Positions 49,329-58,185 of a stretch of DNA of 64,000 bases are shown in pieces. How positions within the stretch are numbered: the first letter of the stretch is position 1; each line of letters starts with the position of its first letter. A program made the position numbers and the translations under genes. Source of the DNA: Vibrio tritonius (GTDB taxonomy: Bacteria > Pseudomonadota > Gammaproteobacteria > Enterobacterales > Vibrionaceae); the NCBI RefSeq assembly GCF_001547935.1, contig NZ_AP014635.1, forward strand, positions 1,364,001 to 1,428,000, written 5' to 3'. The notes beneath the pieces were generated by a model that worked only from the letters and a program-made list of their open reading frames with translations, did no database searches and had not been told where the DNA came from.

Positions 49329-49346
49329 GAACTGCGCATTAAAGAG

Positions 49347-49377
49347 AAAAAGCTGCCGATGAGGCAGCTTTTTTTAT
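49347..49377 (+). terminator. Terminator after the sodium-dependent transporter gene
   Basis: AAAAAGCTGCC/GGCAGCTTTTTTT stem, loop GATGA. Confidence 0.9.
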
Positions 49378-49440
49378 GGCTGACTTACTGACCTTTTAGG
49401 CGACATAGGTATAATTGGCAGCCTATTACAGAGAGGTCTT

Positions 49441-50145
49441 ATGTTTGATATCGTCTACACTCATGCGGATTTTGTGTTAATCAACAAACATCCAAACGTC
49501 TCCGTTCATAAAGACGATGGCGATGTAATGTTGTTGCAAGAAGTGGCCGCAGCTACGGGAGATGAACATCTTTACCTCGTACATCGACTCGATAAGATGA
49601 CCTCTGGATTGTTACTGCTGGCGCGCAGTGCAGAAGCGGCCAGTTTGCTTTCTGGCTTGTTTGCACAACGTGCAATGCAGAAGTTTTATTTGGCCATTGG
49701 CAGTAAAAAACCGAAGAAAAAGCAAGGATTGGTCAGTGGCGATATGGAACGGTCGCGCCGTTCTGCGTGGAAGCTTGTCACAACGCAGAATAATCCAGCC
49801 ATCACGCAATTTCTCTCTGCGGCTGGCGAACCTGGTGAACGACTGTTTATTTGTAAGCCCTATACCGGTAAAACGCATCAGATTCGAGTGGCCCTCAAAT
49901 CCGTGGGGTCAGCGATTTTGGGCGACCCAATTTATAACCCAACGAGCCAAGCTGACCGTGGTTACTTACACGCATTCGCGATGCGTTTTGATTACCAAGG
50001 AGAGACGCTCTCTTTTGTTTGTGATCCAAGGCAATTCACCGCGTGCGGTAGTAAATGGCAGGAATCGACAGTGAGCCAAGGAATTGATGCATGGTTATCG
50101 CCTTGGGAACTTAATTGGCCAACGTTAAAAGTATTTTCAAAATAA
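49441..50145 (+). CDS. RluA-family pseudouridine synthase (TIGR01621 type)
   Basis: 234-residue RNA pseudouridine synthase. Catalytic Asp51 lies in LVHRLDKMTSGLLLLARS. The active-site segment KPYTGKTHQIRVAL and the GDPIY strand are present. It lacks an S4 domain and is of the short TIGR01621 subtype, whose RNA target has not been assigned to my knowledge. GAGAGG precedes the ATG. The following methyltransferase gene begins nine bases later, so the two are an RNA-modification operon. Confidence 0.9.
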   Translation: MFDIVYTHADFVLINKHPNVSVHKDDGDVMLLQEVAAATGDEHLYLVHRLDKMTSGLLLLARSAEAASLLSGLFAQRAMQKFYLAIGSKKPKKKQGLVSGDMERSRRSAWKLVTTQNNPAITQFLSAAGEPGERLFICKPYTGKTHQIRVALKSVGSAILGDPIYNPTSQADRGYLHAFAMRFDYQGETLSFVCDPRQFTACGSKWQESTVSQGIDAWLSPWELNWPTLKVFSK

Positions 50146-50154
50146 GGACCCTTT

Positions 50155-51120
50155 ATGCAGGATCTTTCCTCTACTGATGCCGGAATGCAGGTCAGCGCAT
50201 TACCTGCTTTTTTCAGCCATGTTACTCAGCAGCTTGCCACAATGACTGATGAAGTGAGACGTCTATTTCATGGTCGTGGTCGCCAATGGCCGGGGTTAGA
50301 GCAATTAACCTGTGATTGGTTAGGTGGGCAATTGGTCGTCAACTTGTTTAAACCTGTTGATGATGAGTTTATGCAAGCGCTCGTCATGGGCTTAGTGTCA
50401 TTGAGTGAGAGCGAGCAGTGGCAGACGGTGCAAGGCACGTCAATGACGGTTCAACATCGTTATGCCGATGGTGCGCCAGCGCAGGTGGTCGTGGGAGAAC
50501 TAGAGTCTCGCCCTGTTGTGGTGGAAAACGGTTTGCAATACCAACTTGATTTGGGCCGTAACCAAAATATGGGCCTGTTTTTAGACATGCGCTTGGGTCG
50601 TCAATGGGTTCAAGAGCATGCCAAACAGAAAAATGTTCTTAACTTATTTTCGTACACTTGTGGTTTTTCTGTTGCGGCGATTGCTGGTGGGGCGGACCAA
50701 GTGATCAATGTTGATATGGCGAAAGCGTCGTTGTCAAAAGGACGAGAGAATCATCGTCTTAATGATCATAACCTGAATCAAGTGAAATTTTGGGCACACG
50801 ATATTTTCAAATCGTGGGGCAAAATTAAGAAAAGCGGCCCTTATGATTTGATCATTATCGACCCACCATCGTTTCAAAAGGGCAGTTTTGCACTCACTAA
50901 GGATTATCAAAAGATTTTACGCCGTTTACCCGATTTACTCAGTGAACAAGGGGAGGTGTTAGCGTGCGTCAACTCACCTGCGGTTCGAGAAGATTTTCTT
51001 ATTGATGGCATGGCCGAACAAGCGCCAGAGTTAACATTCCGTCGTCGATTAGACAATCCAGTTGAGTTCGCTGATATTGATGATCAGGCTGCGTTAAAAG
51101 TATTGCTGTTTAGCCGCTAA
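50155..51120 (+). CDS. Class I SAM-dependent methyltransferase (RlmI/RlmK-like)
   Basis: 321 residues. The methyltransferase domain starts with NMGLFLDMRLGRQWV (about 139-153), followed by SAM motif I VLNLFSYTCGFSVAAIAGGA (about 160-179), motif II VINVDMAKASL, and the catalytic IIIDPPSFQKGSFAL (about 240-254), the pattern of RlmI-type rRNA cytosine-5 or RlmKL-type guanine methyltransferases. The N-terminal PUA domain of RlmI is not evident. Target RNA unknown. Co-transcribed with the pseudouridine synthase. Confidence 0.87.
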   Translation: MQDLSSTDAGMQVSALPAFFSHVTQQLATMTDEVRRLFHGRGRQWPGLEQLTCDWLGGQLVVNLFKPVDDEFMQALVMGLVSLSESEQWQTVQGTSMTVQHRYADGAPAQVVVGELESRPVVVENGLQYQLDLGRNQNMGLFLDMRLGRQWVQEHAKQKNVLNLFSYTCGFSVAAIAGGADQVINVDMAKASLSKGRENHRLNDHNLNQVKFWAHDIFKSWGKIKKSGPYDLIIIDPPSFQKGSFALTKDYQKILRRLPDLLSEQGEVLACVNSPAVREDFLIDGMAEQAPELTFRRRLDNPVEFADIDDQAALKVLLFSR

Positions 51121-51160
51121 GCGGAAACGGCAGTTGCGCCGACCAATACATTCTCGCTGA

Positions 51161-51189
51161 AACAGCATCTTGAGGTTACTTGGGTATAG
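51161..51189 (+). repeat. Interspersed repeat copy 1 (TTGAGGTTACTTGGGTATA)
   Basis: AACAGCATCTTGAGGTTACT and following bases match 51301-51330 with two or three changes. The motif resembles a short intergenic repeat I have seen in Vibrio genomes. Confidence 0.75.
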
Positions 51190-51208
51190 TATAAAAATAC
51201 GACGATAA

Positions 51209-51243
51209 AAAACGCCGATTCTACTGTAGAGTCGGCGCTTTCT
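51209..51243 (+). terminator. Terminator after the methyltransferase gene
   Basis: CGCCGA...TCGGCG stem with an inner TCTAC/GTAGA pairing, A-run before and TTTCTT after. Confidence 0.7.
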
Positions 51244-51300
51244 TATGGTCGTTCCCTTAGACCAATCACTATCTATCGCTACGCTGGGGATCAACGCTTA

Positions 51301-51330
51301 AACAGCAACTTGAGGTTACTTGGGGATATA
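51301..51330 (+). repeat. Interspersed repeat copy 2, overlapping a stop codon
   Basis: AACAGCAACTTGAGGTTACT then TGGGGATATA. It overlaps the 3' end of the leftward YnjB-like gene and supplies its last codons and TAA. Confidence 0.75.
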
Positions 51331-52449
51331 CCGTTTTATCCATGCTTCATTTAGTGCTCTTGCCCAAGAGGGGTCTGGAGCCGTGATCGGATAGTAGGTG
51401 GATACGTGTTTGACTGCACCAGTAAGTGACTCGCTGCGCAGTATTGAAAGGTCGCCCCATACACTGATCATCCCCTTGCGGCTTTGTGCTTCTGGGCTAA
51501 GTAGAAAATTAATCGTGACCAAAGCGCCTTCTTTTGCTTGTGCCGCTGATGGGATGGCTAAGTAATGGATAACCGTGAGCGCGCCTCTGTCCATGGAGTA
51601 AACTTTAGTGCTCAGTGGCAAATGTCCTTTCGATTGCGCGTCGTACAGCATATTGGTATTAAAAGTTGGAATTAGGTCAATTTTATTTTGCGCTAGCATC
51701 TTCATCATTGCTGTGGCACTGGTAGGAAACACTTTTCCTTGTCGCCATAAATAAGGGTGCAAATCGTCTAAATAACGCCATAGAGGTGCAGTTAGCGCGG
51801 CAAAGTCTGCATCGTTAACAGGCTGTTGTAACGCGGGGTTGTTATTGGTAAGTTCAATCAGCAACGCTTGCAGAAATTGGGTTCCTAAAAACTGCTTGGG
51901 ACTCGGATAAGCAATTCTGCCGGGAAATGCACGCGCATAACTCAGCAGTTCATGGTAGTTTTGCGGGGGATTATAGAGCCGTTTACTGTCGTAAATATAA
52001 GCCAATTGACCCATTCCCCATGGTGCTTCTAAACCTAAAGTTGTTAAAGCTGCATCTTGTTCTATTGGTAAAGATTGATCGACATAACTCCAGTTAGGTA
52101 ACTGTTCTACGAATGGTCCATACAGCATAGCGTTGTTGCGTAAGTGCGCGAATGAAGATCCACTGAGCCAAAATACATCTGCTTTTGCCTTCAAGGGGGC
52201 GGAAAGATCTTGAATAACGGCATTAAAGTCATGAATAGGATGAATACGCAAAACTATTTGATAGCGAGTATGCAAAATTGATGCGCTCCATTTTAGATAG
52301 TTGATTGCATCAGAGCTTCCTGCTGGAAGATAAAAATCGACGACTTGACCTTGGGCGTTCTCTGTTATTTCACTCCAAGTTTGCGCATGTGCGGGAAGAG
52401 TGAATAGCAACATCAAAGATAAATAGATTGTTCGGATCTTGCCCCACAT
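51316..52449 (-). CDS. YnjB-like ABC transporter substrate-binding protein
   Basis: 377 residues with a Sec signal peptide (cleavage near PAHAQ). The extracellular solute-binding fold of the YnjB family: VVDFYLPAGSSDAINYLKW, LEAPWGMGQLAYIYDSKRL and GRIAYPSPKQFLGTQFLQ. The final residues IPK and the stop come from a short interspersed repeat. Family partners (YnjC permease, YnjD ATPase) are not adjacent, so it is an orphan here. Ligand unknown. Confidence 0.82.
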   Translation of the reverse strand: MWGKIRTIYLSLMLLFTLPAHAQTWSEITENAQGQVVDFYLPAGSSDAINYLKWSASILHTRYQIVLRIHPIHDFNAVIQDLSAPLKAKADVFWLSGSSFAHLRNNAMLYGPFVEQLPNWSYVDQSLPIEQDAALTTLGLEAPWGMGQLAYIYDSKRLYNPPQNYHELLSYARAFPGRIAYPSPKQFLGTQFLQALLIELTNNNPALQQPVNDADFAALTAPLWRYLDDLHPYLWRQGKVFPTSATAMMKMLAQNKIDLIPTFNTNMLYDAQSKGHLPLSTKVYSMDRGALTVIHYLAIPSAAQAKEGALVTINFLLSPEAQSRKGMISVWGDLSILRSESLTGAVKHVSTYYPITAPDPSWARALNEAWIKRYIPK

Positions 52450-52606
52450 AGCAACTCCTTGTGGTGGGTGGAAATCGTTTTAATTCATCGTATACATGAA
52501 ATTAGCAAAAAAACGTCCAGAGGGAGAGGTTCATAAGCTGCTGCTTGAAGTATGCGCTATAGCACGATATTTACGCAGGTGGGAGCATATAAATGAGAGG
52601 TAGATT

Positions 52607-52632
52607 AAAAAAGCAGCTCTAGGCTGCTTTTT
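52607..52632 (-). terminator. Terminator after the META-domain lipoprotein gene
   Basis: AAAAAGCAGC/GCTGCTTTTT with TCTAG loop; T-run on the minus strand. Confidence 0.85.
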
Positions 52633-52658
52633 ATTTAAGAGGATTAAGGTTTTAGATA

Positions 52659-53099
52659 TTACTTTTGAGCAACTTCTTGGAATTCCAAAGTGTGAACGTC
52701 GTTTTTAAGAGTAAGAATGTTCTCTTTTAACGTCATATGATTCCAATCCCCTAGGCTTTGCTGAACCAAAAACTCATTATCCATGACGTCGCCAATACAC
52801 ATTTTCATGGTCATTGACATTTTTTCAATGCGGAATTTATTTTTCTTTTTGAGTTCGCCTTGGCCGAAGAAATCATTACAGCCGGCGTTGCCACTTGCCA
52901 TCATTTTCTCACCAAATTGGAGAAATGGTTTGGTATCGCGAGGGCTTGGTTTAACCGCTTGGTCGTCCACCTTTACTAGTTGCCAACGGTGGCCTTCAAG
53001 ATCTTTCTCGGTGATAGGGGCATCGCCGTGATTGGCACAACCACTCAAAACAAGTGCACAGGCCGTTGCGGCTAGCAATGATTTTGAACTAAGCTTCAT
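52659..53099 (-). CDS. META-domain lipoprotein (HslJ-like)
   Basis: 146 residues. Lipobox LSGC with Cys21 predicts a lipoprotein. The META domain (about 33-143) has GHRWQLVKVDDQAVKP, ASGNAGCNDFFGQGELKK and the following two-Met, one-Cys segment MTMKMCIGDVMDNE. HslJ in E. coli is a heat-inducible lipoprotein linked to novobiocin resistance; the role here is unproven. Single gene with its own terminator. Confidence 0.87.
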   Translation of the reverse strand: MKLSSKSLLAATACALVLSGCANHGDAPITEKDLEGHRWQLVKVDDQAVKPSPRDTKPFLQFGEKMMASGNAGCNDFFGQGELKKKNKFRIEKMSMTMKMCIGDVMDNEFLVQQSLGDWNHMTLKENILTLKNDVHTLEFQEVAQK

Positions 53100-53252
53100 A
53101 GTAAATTACTCCAAATTCAGGCAGTGTGACCAGTATATGCACTTAGTCAGATAGTTTGTCAGTGTATCGTTATGGTTTGCTTTTATCATGACGTTACGCT
53201 GGTGTTATTCAGACATTCGTCAGTAATTGATGACCTTTGAGCAGATAACATT

Positions 53253-53501
53253 ATGGAACAGTTAGAATTTTTTACAGTCCCAAGCCCTTGTGTCGGTGTC
53301 TGTACCGTCGATGAAAAGGGCTATTGCCAAGGCTGTATGCGTAAGCGCGATGAGCGGTTCAATTGGCTAACTATGTCCCCAGCTCAGCAACTGCATGTTA
53401 TCAAGTTATGCAAACAACGTTATCGCCGTAAAATATCACAAAGTCAGGCTCAGCCCGAGAAAACTCATCAATCAGAGAGCCCACAACAAGAGTTATTTTA
53501 A
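53253..53501 (+). CDS. DUF1289 family protein
   Basis: 82 residues. Cys motif SPCVGVCTVDEKGYCQGCMR (Cys13, Cys17, Cys25, Cys28) suggests a metal or iron-sulfur site, followed by W-x-x-M/L-S-P as in the DUF1289/YdhL family (NWLTMSPAQQ). A Gln/Ser-rich tail follows. Function unknown. It stands alone. Confidence 0.87.
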   Translation: MEQLEFFTVPSPCVGVCTVDEKGYCQGCMRKRDERFNWLTMSPAQQLHVIKLCKQRYRRKISQSQAQPEKTHQSESPQQELF

Positions 53502-53600
53502 ATTTTTGGGCGAGCATCAAACTTTACGCTAATTGCGTTTTAGAAAGGGAACAATAGGGAAATGGAGACCGCCATTATTACATGGCGGTCATATGATTAA

Positions 53601-53822
53601 TTACTCAGCAGGATTCCAGCGGTCACTCACCCAACCACCGACTTTTTCGTCAAAATGTACTCCAGCAAATTGCACTTTGGGCTCAGCATGTTGAACTCGA
53701 GCTTCAGGGTTAGCCATGATATTAAAAATATAATCCGCCATGGGATCGGTATGTGGCGTTTGGTTACGGGTTGCTACTTCTTTGATCATTTGTAAGCGAT
53801 AGGTTTTGCTGGCGCGTTTCAT
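53601..53822 (-). CDS. Small conserved-looking hypothetical protein
   Basis: 73 residues with a perfect AGGAGG eight bases before the ATG, which strongly supports translation. Basic N-terminus, TDPMADYIFNIMANPEARVQ in the middle and a tryptophan-containing end KVGGWVSDRWNPAE. No domain recognised and no membrane segment. Confidence 0.75.
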   Translation of the reverse strand: MKRASKTYRLQMIKEVATRNQTPHTDPMADYIFNIMANPEARVQHAEPKVQFAGVHFDEKVGGWVSDRWNPAE

Positions 53823-54230
53823 TTCATTAACCTCCTAGTTTTTTGCAACGGGTAGATCAAAGTTAGATCTGTCACTAGGGAAGGTCAACACAAGGGAAGG
53901 AGTATATTTTCTAATGCGTAATACGCCTAAATTTGAGCTAACACACTGGAAAATGGGAAATGTCAGATGAAATTTTAGTCGATAAGGACCTCAATAACGG
54001 TGAATGTCTCACCAAGATGGTGATTTTATCAACACTAACGCACCAGTTTAATGCATTAAAAAGCACTGCATAATAACGTTATACCATGAGTTGCATTACA
54101 AATTGATAACACGAGATGCCAAATGTCACAATACTTTTTGTTGGCTACGAAACGAAATTGTGCGGATGATTGTACTTTTTATGTATGCCGATTTTCTTCA
54201 CATTCAGAAAATCGGCATAGTTTGAAGGTG
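53823..54230. other. Intergenic region before the amino acid permease gene
   Basis: 408 bases without a supported gene. AT-rich. It contains the promoter side of the leftward small hypothetical gene and the hairpin at 54185-54218. Confidence 0.5.
54185..54218. terminator. Hairpin downstream of the amino acid permease gene
   Basis: ATGCCGATTTTCT/AGAAAATCGGCAT, 13-bp perfect stem. No clear T-run on either side, so it may stabilise the 3' end instead of terminating alone. Confidence 0.5.
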
Positions 54231-55490
54231 TTAAAACAGTAGATTATACAAAATTGCAGAGACAGCTAAGGCGCCTGTAAGCAGGATAAAATAGGTGCTG
54301 ATATCTGAGCGGTATCGATTCAATGCCGGTACTTTAAATACTGCTAGCATTGGCATCAAAAAGAGTATCATCGCAATCACAGGACCTGATAACGCTTCCA
54401 TCATTCCTAAAATACTCGGGTTCATGACGGCTGCAATCCAAATAGAGACAAACAAAATAGCAATACCCAGTTTATCTGCCTGTTTAGGTTGCAATTTTAA
54501 GTGTTTGGATAAAAGACCATTAATGCTTTCACGTGCGCCCAAAAAATGCCCCAAGAAAGAGGAAGTAATCGCAACAAACGCGACCAATGGACCTAGGCTT
54601 GCGATAAACGGGTTATCGGTGACATTTGCAAGATAGGTTAATACCGAGATATTTTGATCTTTTGCTTGCGCAAGCTGTGCTGGAGTAAGAGAGAATACAC
54701 AAGAAAAAACGAACAACAACACGAAGATAATCAGTAACACGCTGGTATTACGTAGAATTCGTTCTGACTTTTCAACCGCTTCATGATGATAGTGACGACG
54801 TTGAGTGTTGGCGAAGCTGGAAATGGCTGCAGCGTGGCTAAATGAGAAGACCACTACAGGGATTGCCAGCCAAACTGTGCGGCCGAAATCAGACCATGCG
54901 GGTACGGATAAATTCGGCGCTTGCCAGTACGGGATAAGATAGAAAGACAACGCGAGCAGGGTGGCTGCTAATGGATACACCATGGCGGCAAAAGCGCGTA
55001 GCATTAATTTTTCCCCACCAAGCATAATGGCGATCAGAACAAAAATCATTGAACCAGAGAGTAACCAACGCTCAGGTGAGGCAAAGCCAGCCTGGTTGAC
55101 TAAAAAGCTGTCTACCGTATTGGTTAGCCCAACACCATAAATAAGAAGAATTGGGAAAATTGACAAGAAGTACAACCACGAGATCAAGCGTCCTGCTTTA
55201 GGACCAAAGTGCTCATCAACTACGTCTGTAAAGTCGGTTGGTTCTTGCTTTGATGACAACACAAAACGGGCCAGACCGCGATGCGCTAAGTAGGTCATTG
55301 GTAAGGCAAGAATTGCCATAATGATTAATGGCCAAAATCCACCGATGCCAAGGTTAATAGGTAAAAAGAGAATACCTGCACCTACGGCAGTACCAAACAG
55401 GCTTAACAGCCAGTGCGTGTCGTGCTTTGTCCAAGTGCTAGATGGGTTTTTGGATATGCTAAAGTTGGTTGTTTCTTGAGACTCTTTCAC
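54231..55490 (-). CDS. HAAAP-family amino acid permease (SdaC/serine-type)
   Basis: 419 residues with about 11 transmembrane helices. The first helix has LLSLFGTAVGAGILFLPINLGIGG, quoted here as GTAVGAGILFLPINLG, typical of the hydroxy and aromatic amino acid permease family. SFSHAAAISSF (about 216-226) and AITSSFLGHFLGARE (about 307-321) are also family features. Likely a proton-coupled serine or related amino acid importer. No serine deaminase gene is adjacent. Confidence 0.87.
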   Translation of the reverse strand: MKESQETTNFSISKNPSSTWTKHDTHWLLSLFGTAVGAGILFLPINLGIGGFWPLIIMAILALPMTYLAHRGLARFVLSSKQEPTDFTDVVDEHFGPKAGRLISWLYFLSIFPILLIYGVGLTNTVDSFLVNQAGFASPERWLLSGSMIFVLIAIMLGGEKLMLRAFAAMVYPLAATLLALSFYLIPYWQAPNLSVPAWSDFGRTVWLAIPVVVFSFSHAAAISSFANTQRRHYHHEAVEKSERILRNTSVLLIIFVLLFVFSCVFSLTPAQLAQAKDQNISVLTYLANVTDNPFIASLGPLVAFVAITSSFLGHFLGARESINGLLSKHLKLQPKQADKLGIAILFVSIWIAAVMNPSILGMMEALSGPVIAMILFLMPMLAVFKVPALNRYRSDISTYFILLTGALAVSAILYNLLF

Positions 55491-55823
55491 TGATATACCG
55501 CTAATTGTGAAATTTAATGCGGAAGATACTACTACTTTCAGAATATATGGTCATATAAGTAACCTAGTTAGATTCTCTATGATAAAAAAACATCCCTTCC
55601 CGCAATAACCTGTTTTTTAATAAAAAGCAGTGGTTTATTCTAATTATAAATTAATTATTGGTTTAATTATCTAAATTTTAACCATAAATCAGAATTCAAG
55701 AGTTTGCCTATTTATTGTTCACAGAGTTTTTTACCCTGTTGCAACTGAGGCGGAGGAAAAAAAGAGAAAAATGGTGGCAGTATTATATGCCAACAGCTCA
55801 GTACGGAGCTGTTGGCGAGAAGG
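55491..55823. other. AT-rich intergenic region
   Basis: 333 bases between two leftward genes. Holds the helicase hairpin (55789-55816) and the probable permease promoter. Otherwise nothing recognised. Confidence 0.5.
55789..55816 (-). terminator. Hairpin after the DEAD-box helicase gene
   Basis: GCCAACAGCTC/GAGCTGTTGGC, 11-bp stem; on the minus strand followed by an AT-rich but not pure T stretch. Confidence 0.65.
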
Positions 55824-57023
55824 TTATTCTGCGTCTTTCTTTGGACGTTTATTTTTAGGGACGTAATTCAAAATGGAAATCGGTACGGGTTTTTTCGGTG
55901 TAAAACCTGCCACTTCTCGGCGTTCTAAAAGATGACCAAGACGACTTTCAATCATACAAAGATTTTTAAAGTTATCTTTAGAAACCAAAGAAATGGCTTC
56001 ACCTTTGGCGTCTGCTCGTCCAGTTCGACCGATGCGGTGGATATACTCATCAGCAGGGAATGGTAAATCGTAGTTTATGACACGTTCGAGTTGGTCGATG
56101 TCGATACCACGTGCACCTACGCCAGTCGCGATCAGATAGGCTATCTCACCAGCTTTAAACTGTTCTAGCAATTGATTACGTACTGCTTGACTACGTCCGC
56201 TGTGAAACGCTTCGGCATGAATACCGCGTTTGGCTAACTGATCGGATAGCTTGGCCGCACCGTGTTTGGTTTCAATGAAAATTAACGCTTGTTTCCATTG
56301 GTTTTCTTTAATGAGATGACTCAGTAGAGCCGATTTGGTGTCTTTATCTACAGTAATGATCCACTGCTCGATGTTGGCTTTGGAAGCATCTTTCGCCGCA
56401 ATGCTGATTTCGTGTGCATCATGTACCGCTGAGCGGGCTAAGTCTCGCACCTTATTAGACAGTGTTGCTGAAAAGAGCAACTGTTGTATTTCTTCTGGTA
56501 AGCGGTCCAAAATTTTGTTGATGTCGTCGATAAAGCCCATATCGAGCATTCGGTCTGCTTCATCAAGAACCACGGTTTCAATTTCTTCAAAATGGACAGC
56601 ATGTTGGCCATATAAGTCAAGTAAACGCCCAGGGGTTGCCACCAAAATATCGCGACCTTCGATTAAAGCTTGTTTTTGGCTTTTATCGTCTACACCGCCG
56701 AAGGCAGCCATACCTTTAAGAGTGGTATAGCGACAGTAATCTTCAATCGATTTCGCCACCTGAACCGCCAGTTCACGCGTCGGAACCAAAATCAGCGCAC
56801 GAACTCGTTTTTTGCGCTGTGTTTCTCCTTGGCGTAAGCGTTCGATGATGGGTAACAAATAGGCACCGGTTTTACCTGTACCTGTTTGTGACGCGGCAAT
56901 CACATTTTTGCCCGCTAGAATCGGTGGAATGGCTTGATTCTGAATGCGAGTTGGTTTTGGGTAGTTCAGCGCTTTAAGTGCTTGAATTACGGTTTGGCTT
57001 AAGCCAAGTTGTTCAAATGACAT
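55824..57023 (-). CDS. DEAD-box ATP-dependent RNA helicase (RhlE-like)
   Basis: 399 residues, both RecA-like domains. Q motif near PTRIQNQAIP, motif I ASQTGTGKT (44-52), Ia PTRELA, II DEAD (154-157), III SAT (185-187), VI HRIGRTGR (329-336). Motif V reads ATGVGARGID (299-308) where almost all DEAD proteins have ATDxAARGxD, so the conserved Asp is Gly301. The C-terminal tail is short and basic (PKNKRPKKDAE). RhlE-group helicases act in RNA folding and decay. Confidence 0.9.
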   Translation of the reverse strand: MSFEQLGLSQTVIQALKALNYPKPTRIQNQAIPPILAGKNVIAASQTGTGKTGAYLLPIIERLRQGETQRKKRVRALILVPTRELAVQVAKSIEDYCRYTTLKGMAAFGGVDDKSQKQALIEGRDILVATPGRLLDLYGQHAVHFEEIETVVLDEADRMLDMGFIDDINKILDRLPEEIQQLLFSATLSNKVRDLARSAVHDAHEISIAAKDASKANIEQWIITVDKDTKSALLSHLIKENQWKQALIFIETKHGAAKLSDQLAKRGIHAEAFHSGRSQAVRNQLLEQFKAGEIAYLIATGVGARGIDIDQLERVINYDLPFPADEYIHRIGRTGRADAKGEAISLVSKDNFKNLCMIESRLGHLLERREVAGFTPKKPVPISILNYVPKNKRPKKDAE

Positions 57024-57371
57024 AACATGCTCAATAAGTAATATCCGCGTTAGCGGAAATCACATCGGCTGATAGCTAGCGTTTATTTCGCTGTTATCGA
57101 ACCCATGTGAGTGAATACAAAATAGGGTGTCGCAATTGGCGGCGACTATACCATATCTCTAAGCCTGAGCTGCATAAAAGCGAGCGTTTCAGCATAAAAT
57201 CCCGATGTAAACATCTTCATTCTAGTGAGTAAACTTACCAAAAGGTGAGCTACCCACTTTTTTGTAGGTAATTGCTGTGTATGCTAACTAAGAGTTAGTA
57301 TGTGACGTGTTGGCTAGAGAAAGAAGCGAACTATTCTCTGCCTGTTTTTTACAATAATAGGGGTTCTTTAC
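57024..57371. other. Divergent intergenic region upstream of the flavodoxin gene
   Basis: 348 bases. Two inverted repeats lie close together: CTTACC-AAA-GGTGAG (57235-57249) and ATGCTAACT-AAG-AGTTAGTAT (57281-57301), each with one mismatch. They are candidate operators for the flavodoxin gene. No ORF seen. Confidence 0.5.
57281..57301. promoter_or_regulatory. Candidate operator upstream of the flavodoxin gene
   Basis: Nine-base arms ATGCTAACT and AGTTAGTAT around AAG, one mismatch, about 70 bases before the ATG. Confidence 0.4.
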
Positions 57372-57923
57372 ATGAGTAATACCGTCGTTGTTTATTTTTC
57401 AGGATATGGTCACACCAAGAAAGTGGCTGAGTTTGTTGCCAAAGGTGCTAACGCAAAACTGATTGCGGTCAGCGCAGAAGGTGACATTACTGATGCCGAT
57501 TGGGATACGTTAAATGCCGCTGATGCGATTATTTTTGGTGCGCCAACTTATATGGGTAACTACCCATGGCAATTCAAAAAATTCGCTGATGCATCGTCTA
57601 AAATTTGGTTTAATCAGGGTTGGAAAGATAAAGTCTTTGGTGGGTTTAGTAACAGTGCAAGCCTAAATGGAGACAAGCAAGTTACCTTGATCGCACTGCA
57701 GACACTTGCCTCACAACACGGTGGTATTTGGGTAAGCCTTGGTTTGCCACCATCAAATACGCAAGCGGCAACCCGCCAAGATGTGAATAACTTAGGTGCG
57801 TCCGTTGGCGTGTTGGTACAGTCTCCATCTGATGCTGGTGATGAAGCCATTCCTGCTGGCGATTTAGAAACCGCACGTCTGTATGGTGAACGCGTTGCCG
57901 CTGTTGCTGCGCGTCTAAAATAG
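57372..57923 (+). CDS. Flavodoxin-family / WrbA-like NAD(P)H:quinone oxidoreductase-type protein
   Basis: 183 residues. The FMN phosphate-binding loop is VVYFSGYGHTKKVAEFVA at the N-terminus (canonical T/S-x-T-G-x-T replaced by SGYGHT, as in several reductase-type members). IIFGAPTYMGNYPWQFKKF and GGFSNSASLNGDKQVTL continue the flavodoxin-like fold. Likely an FMN-dependent reductase; substrate unknown. Upstream inverted repeats suggest regulated expression. Confidence 0.85.
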   Translation: MSNTVVVYFSGYGHTKKVAEFVAKGANAKLIAVSAEGDITDADWDTLNAADAIIFGAPTYMGNYPWQFKKFADASSKIWFNQGWKDKVFGGFSNSASLNGDKQVTLIALQTLASQHGGIWVSLGLPPSNTQAATRQDVNNLGASVGVLVQSPSDAGDEAIPAGDLETARLYGERVAAVAARLK

Positions 57924-57958
57924 CGTTTGCACACGCAAATGAATCTGTTGTTTGATAT

Positions 57959-57986
57959 CAAAGCCGGTGCCTTGCATCGGCTTTTT
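57959..57986 (+). terminator. Terminator after the flavodoxin gene
   Basis: AAAGCCGGTGC-CTT-GCATCGGCTTTTT hairpin with one G-T pair. Confidence 0.83.
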
Positions 57987-58185
57987 AGTCTCACCTCATA
58001 AGGCATTTTTACGCCTCATTTCTTACCGATTCTTCTTCGGTTATGGCGAATGTTTGAAATTTTGAACTAGTACCGAACCATCTTAGAAAAAAAGGTCGCT
58101 TGCGACTGAGGTACGCCGTTTTATTAAGTTTTGTTTACGCGATATTGGCTTTAATACCTTTCATGATGAATAAGGATTATCGCCA

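Noticed and set aside
58085..58110. GTCGCTTGCGAC palindrome as a RhaS operator before rhaB
   Set aside because: RhaS sites are long imperfect repeats; this short dyad is more likely chance.
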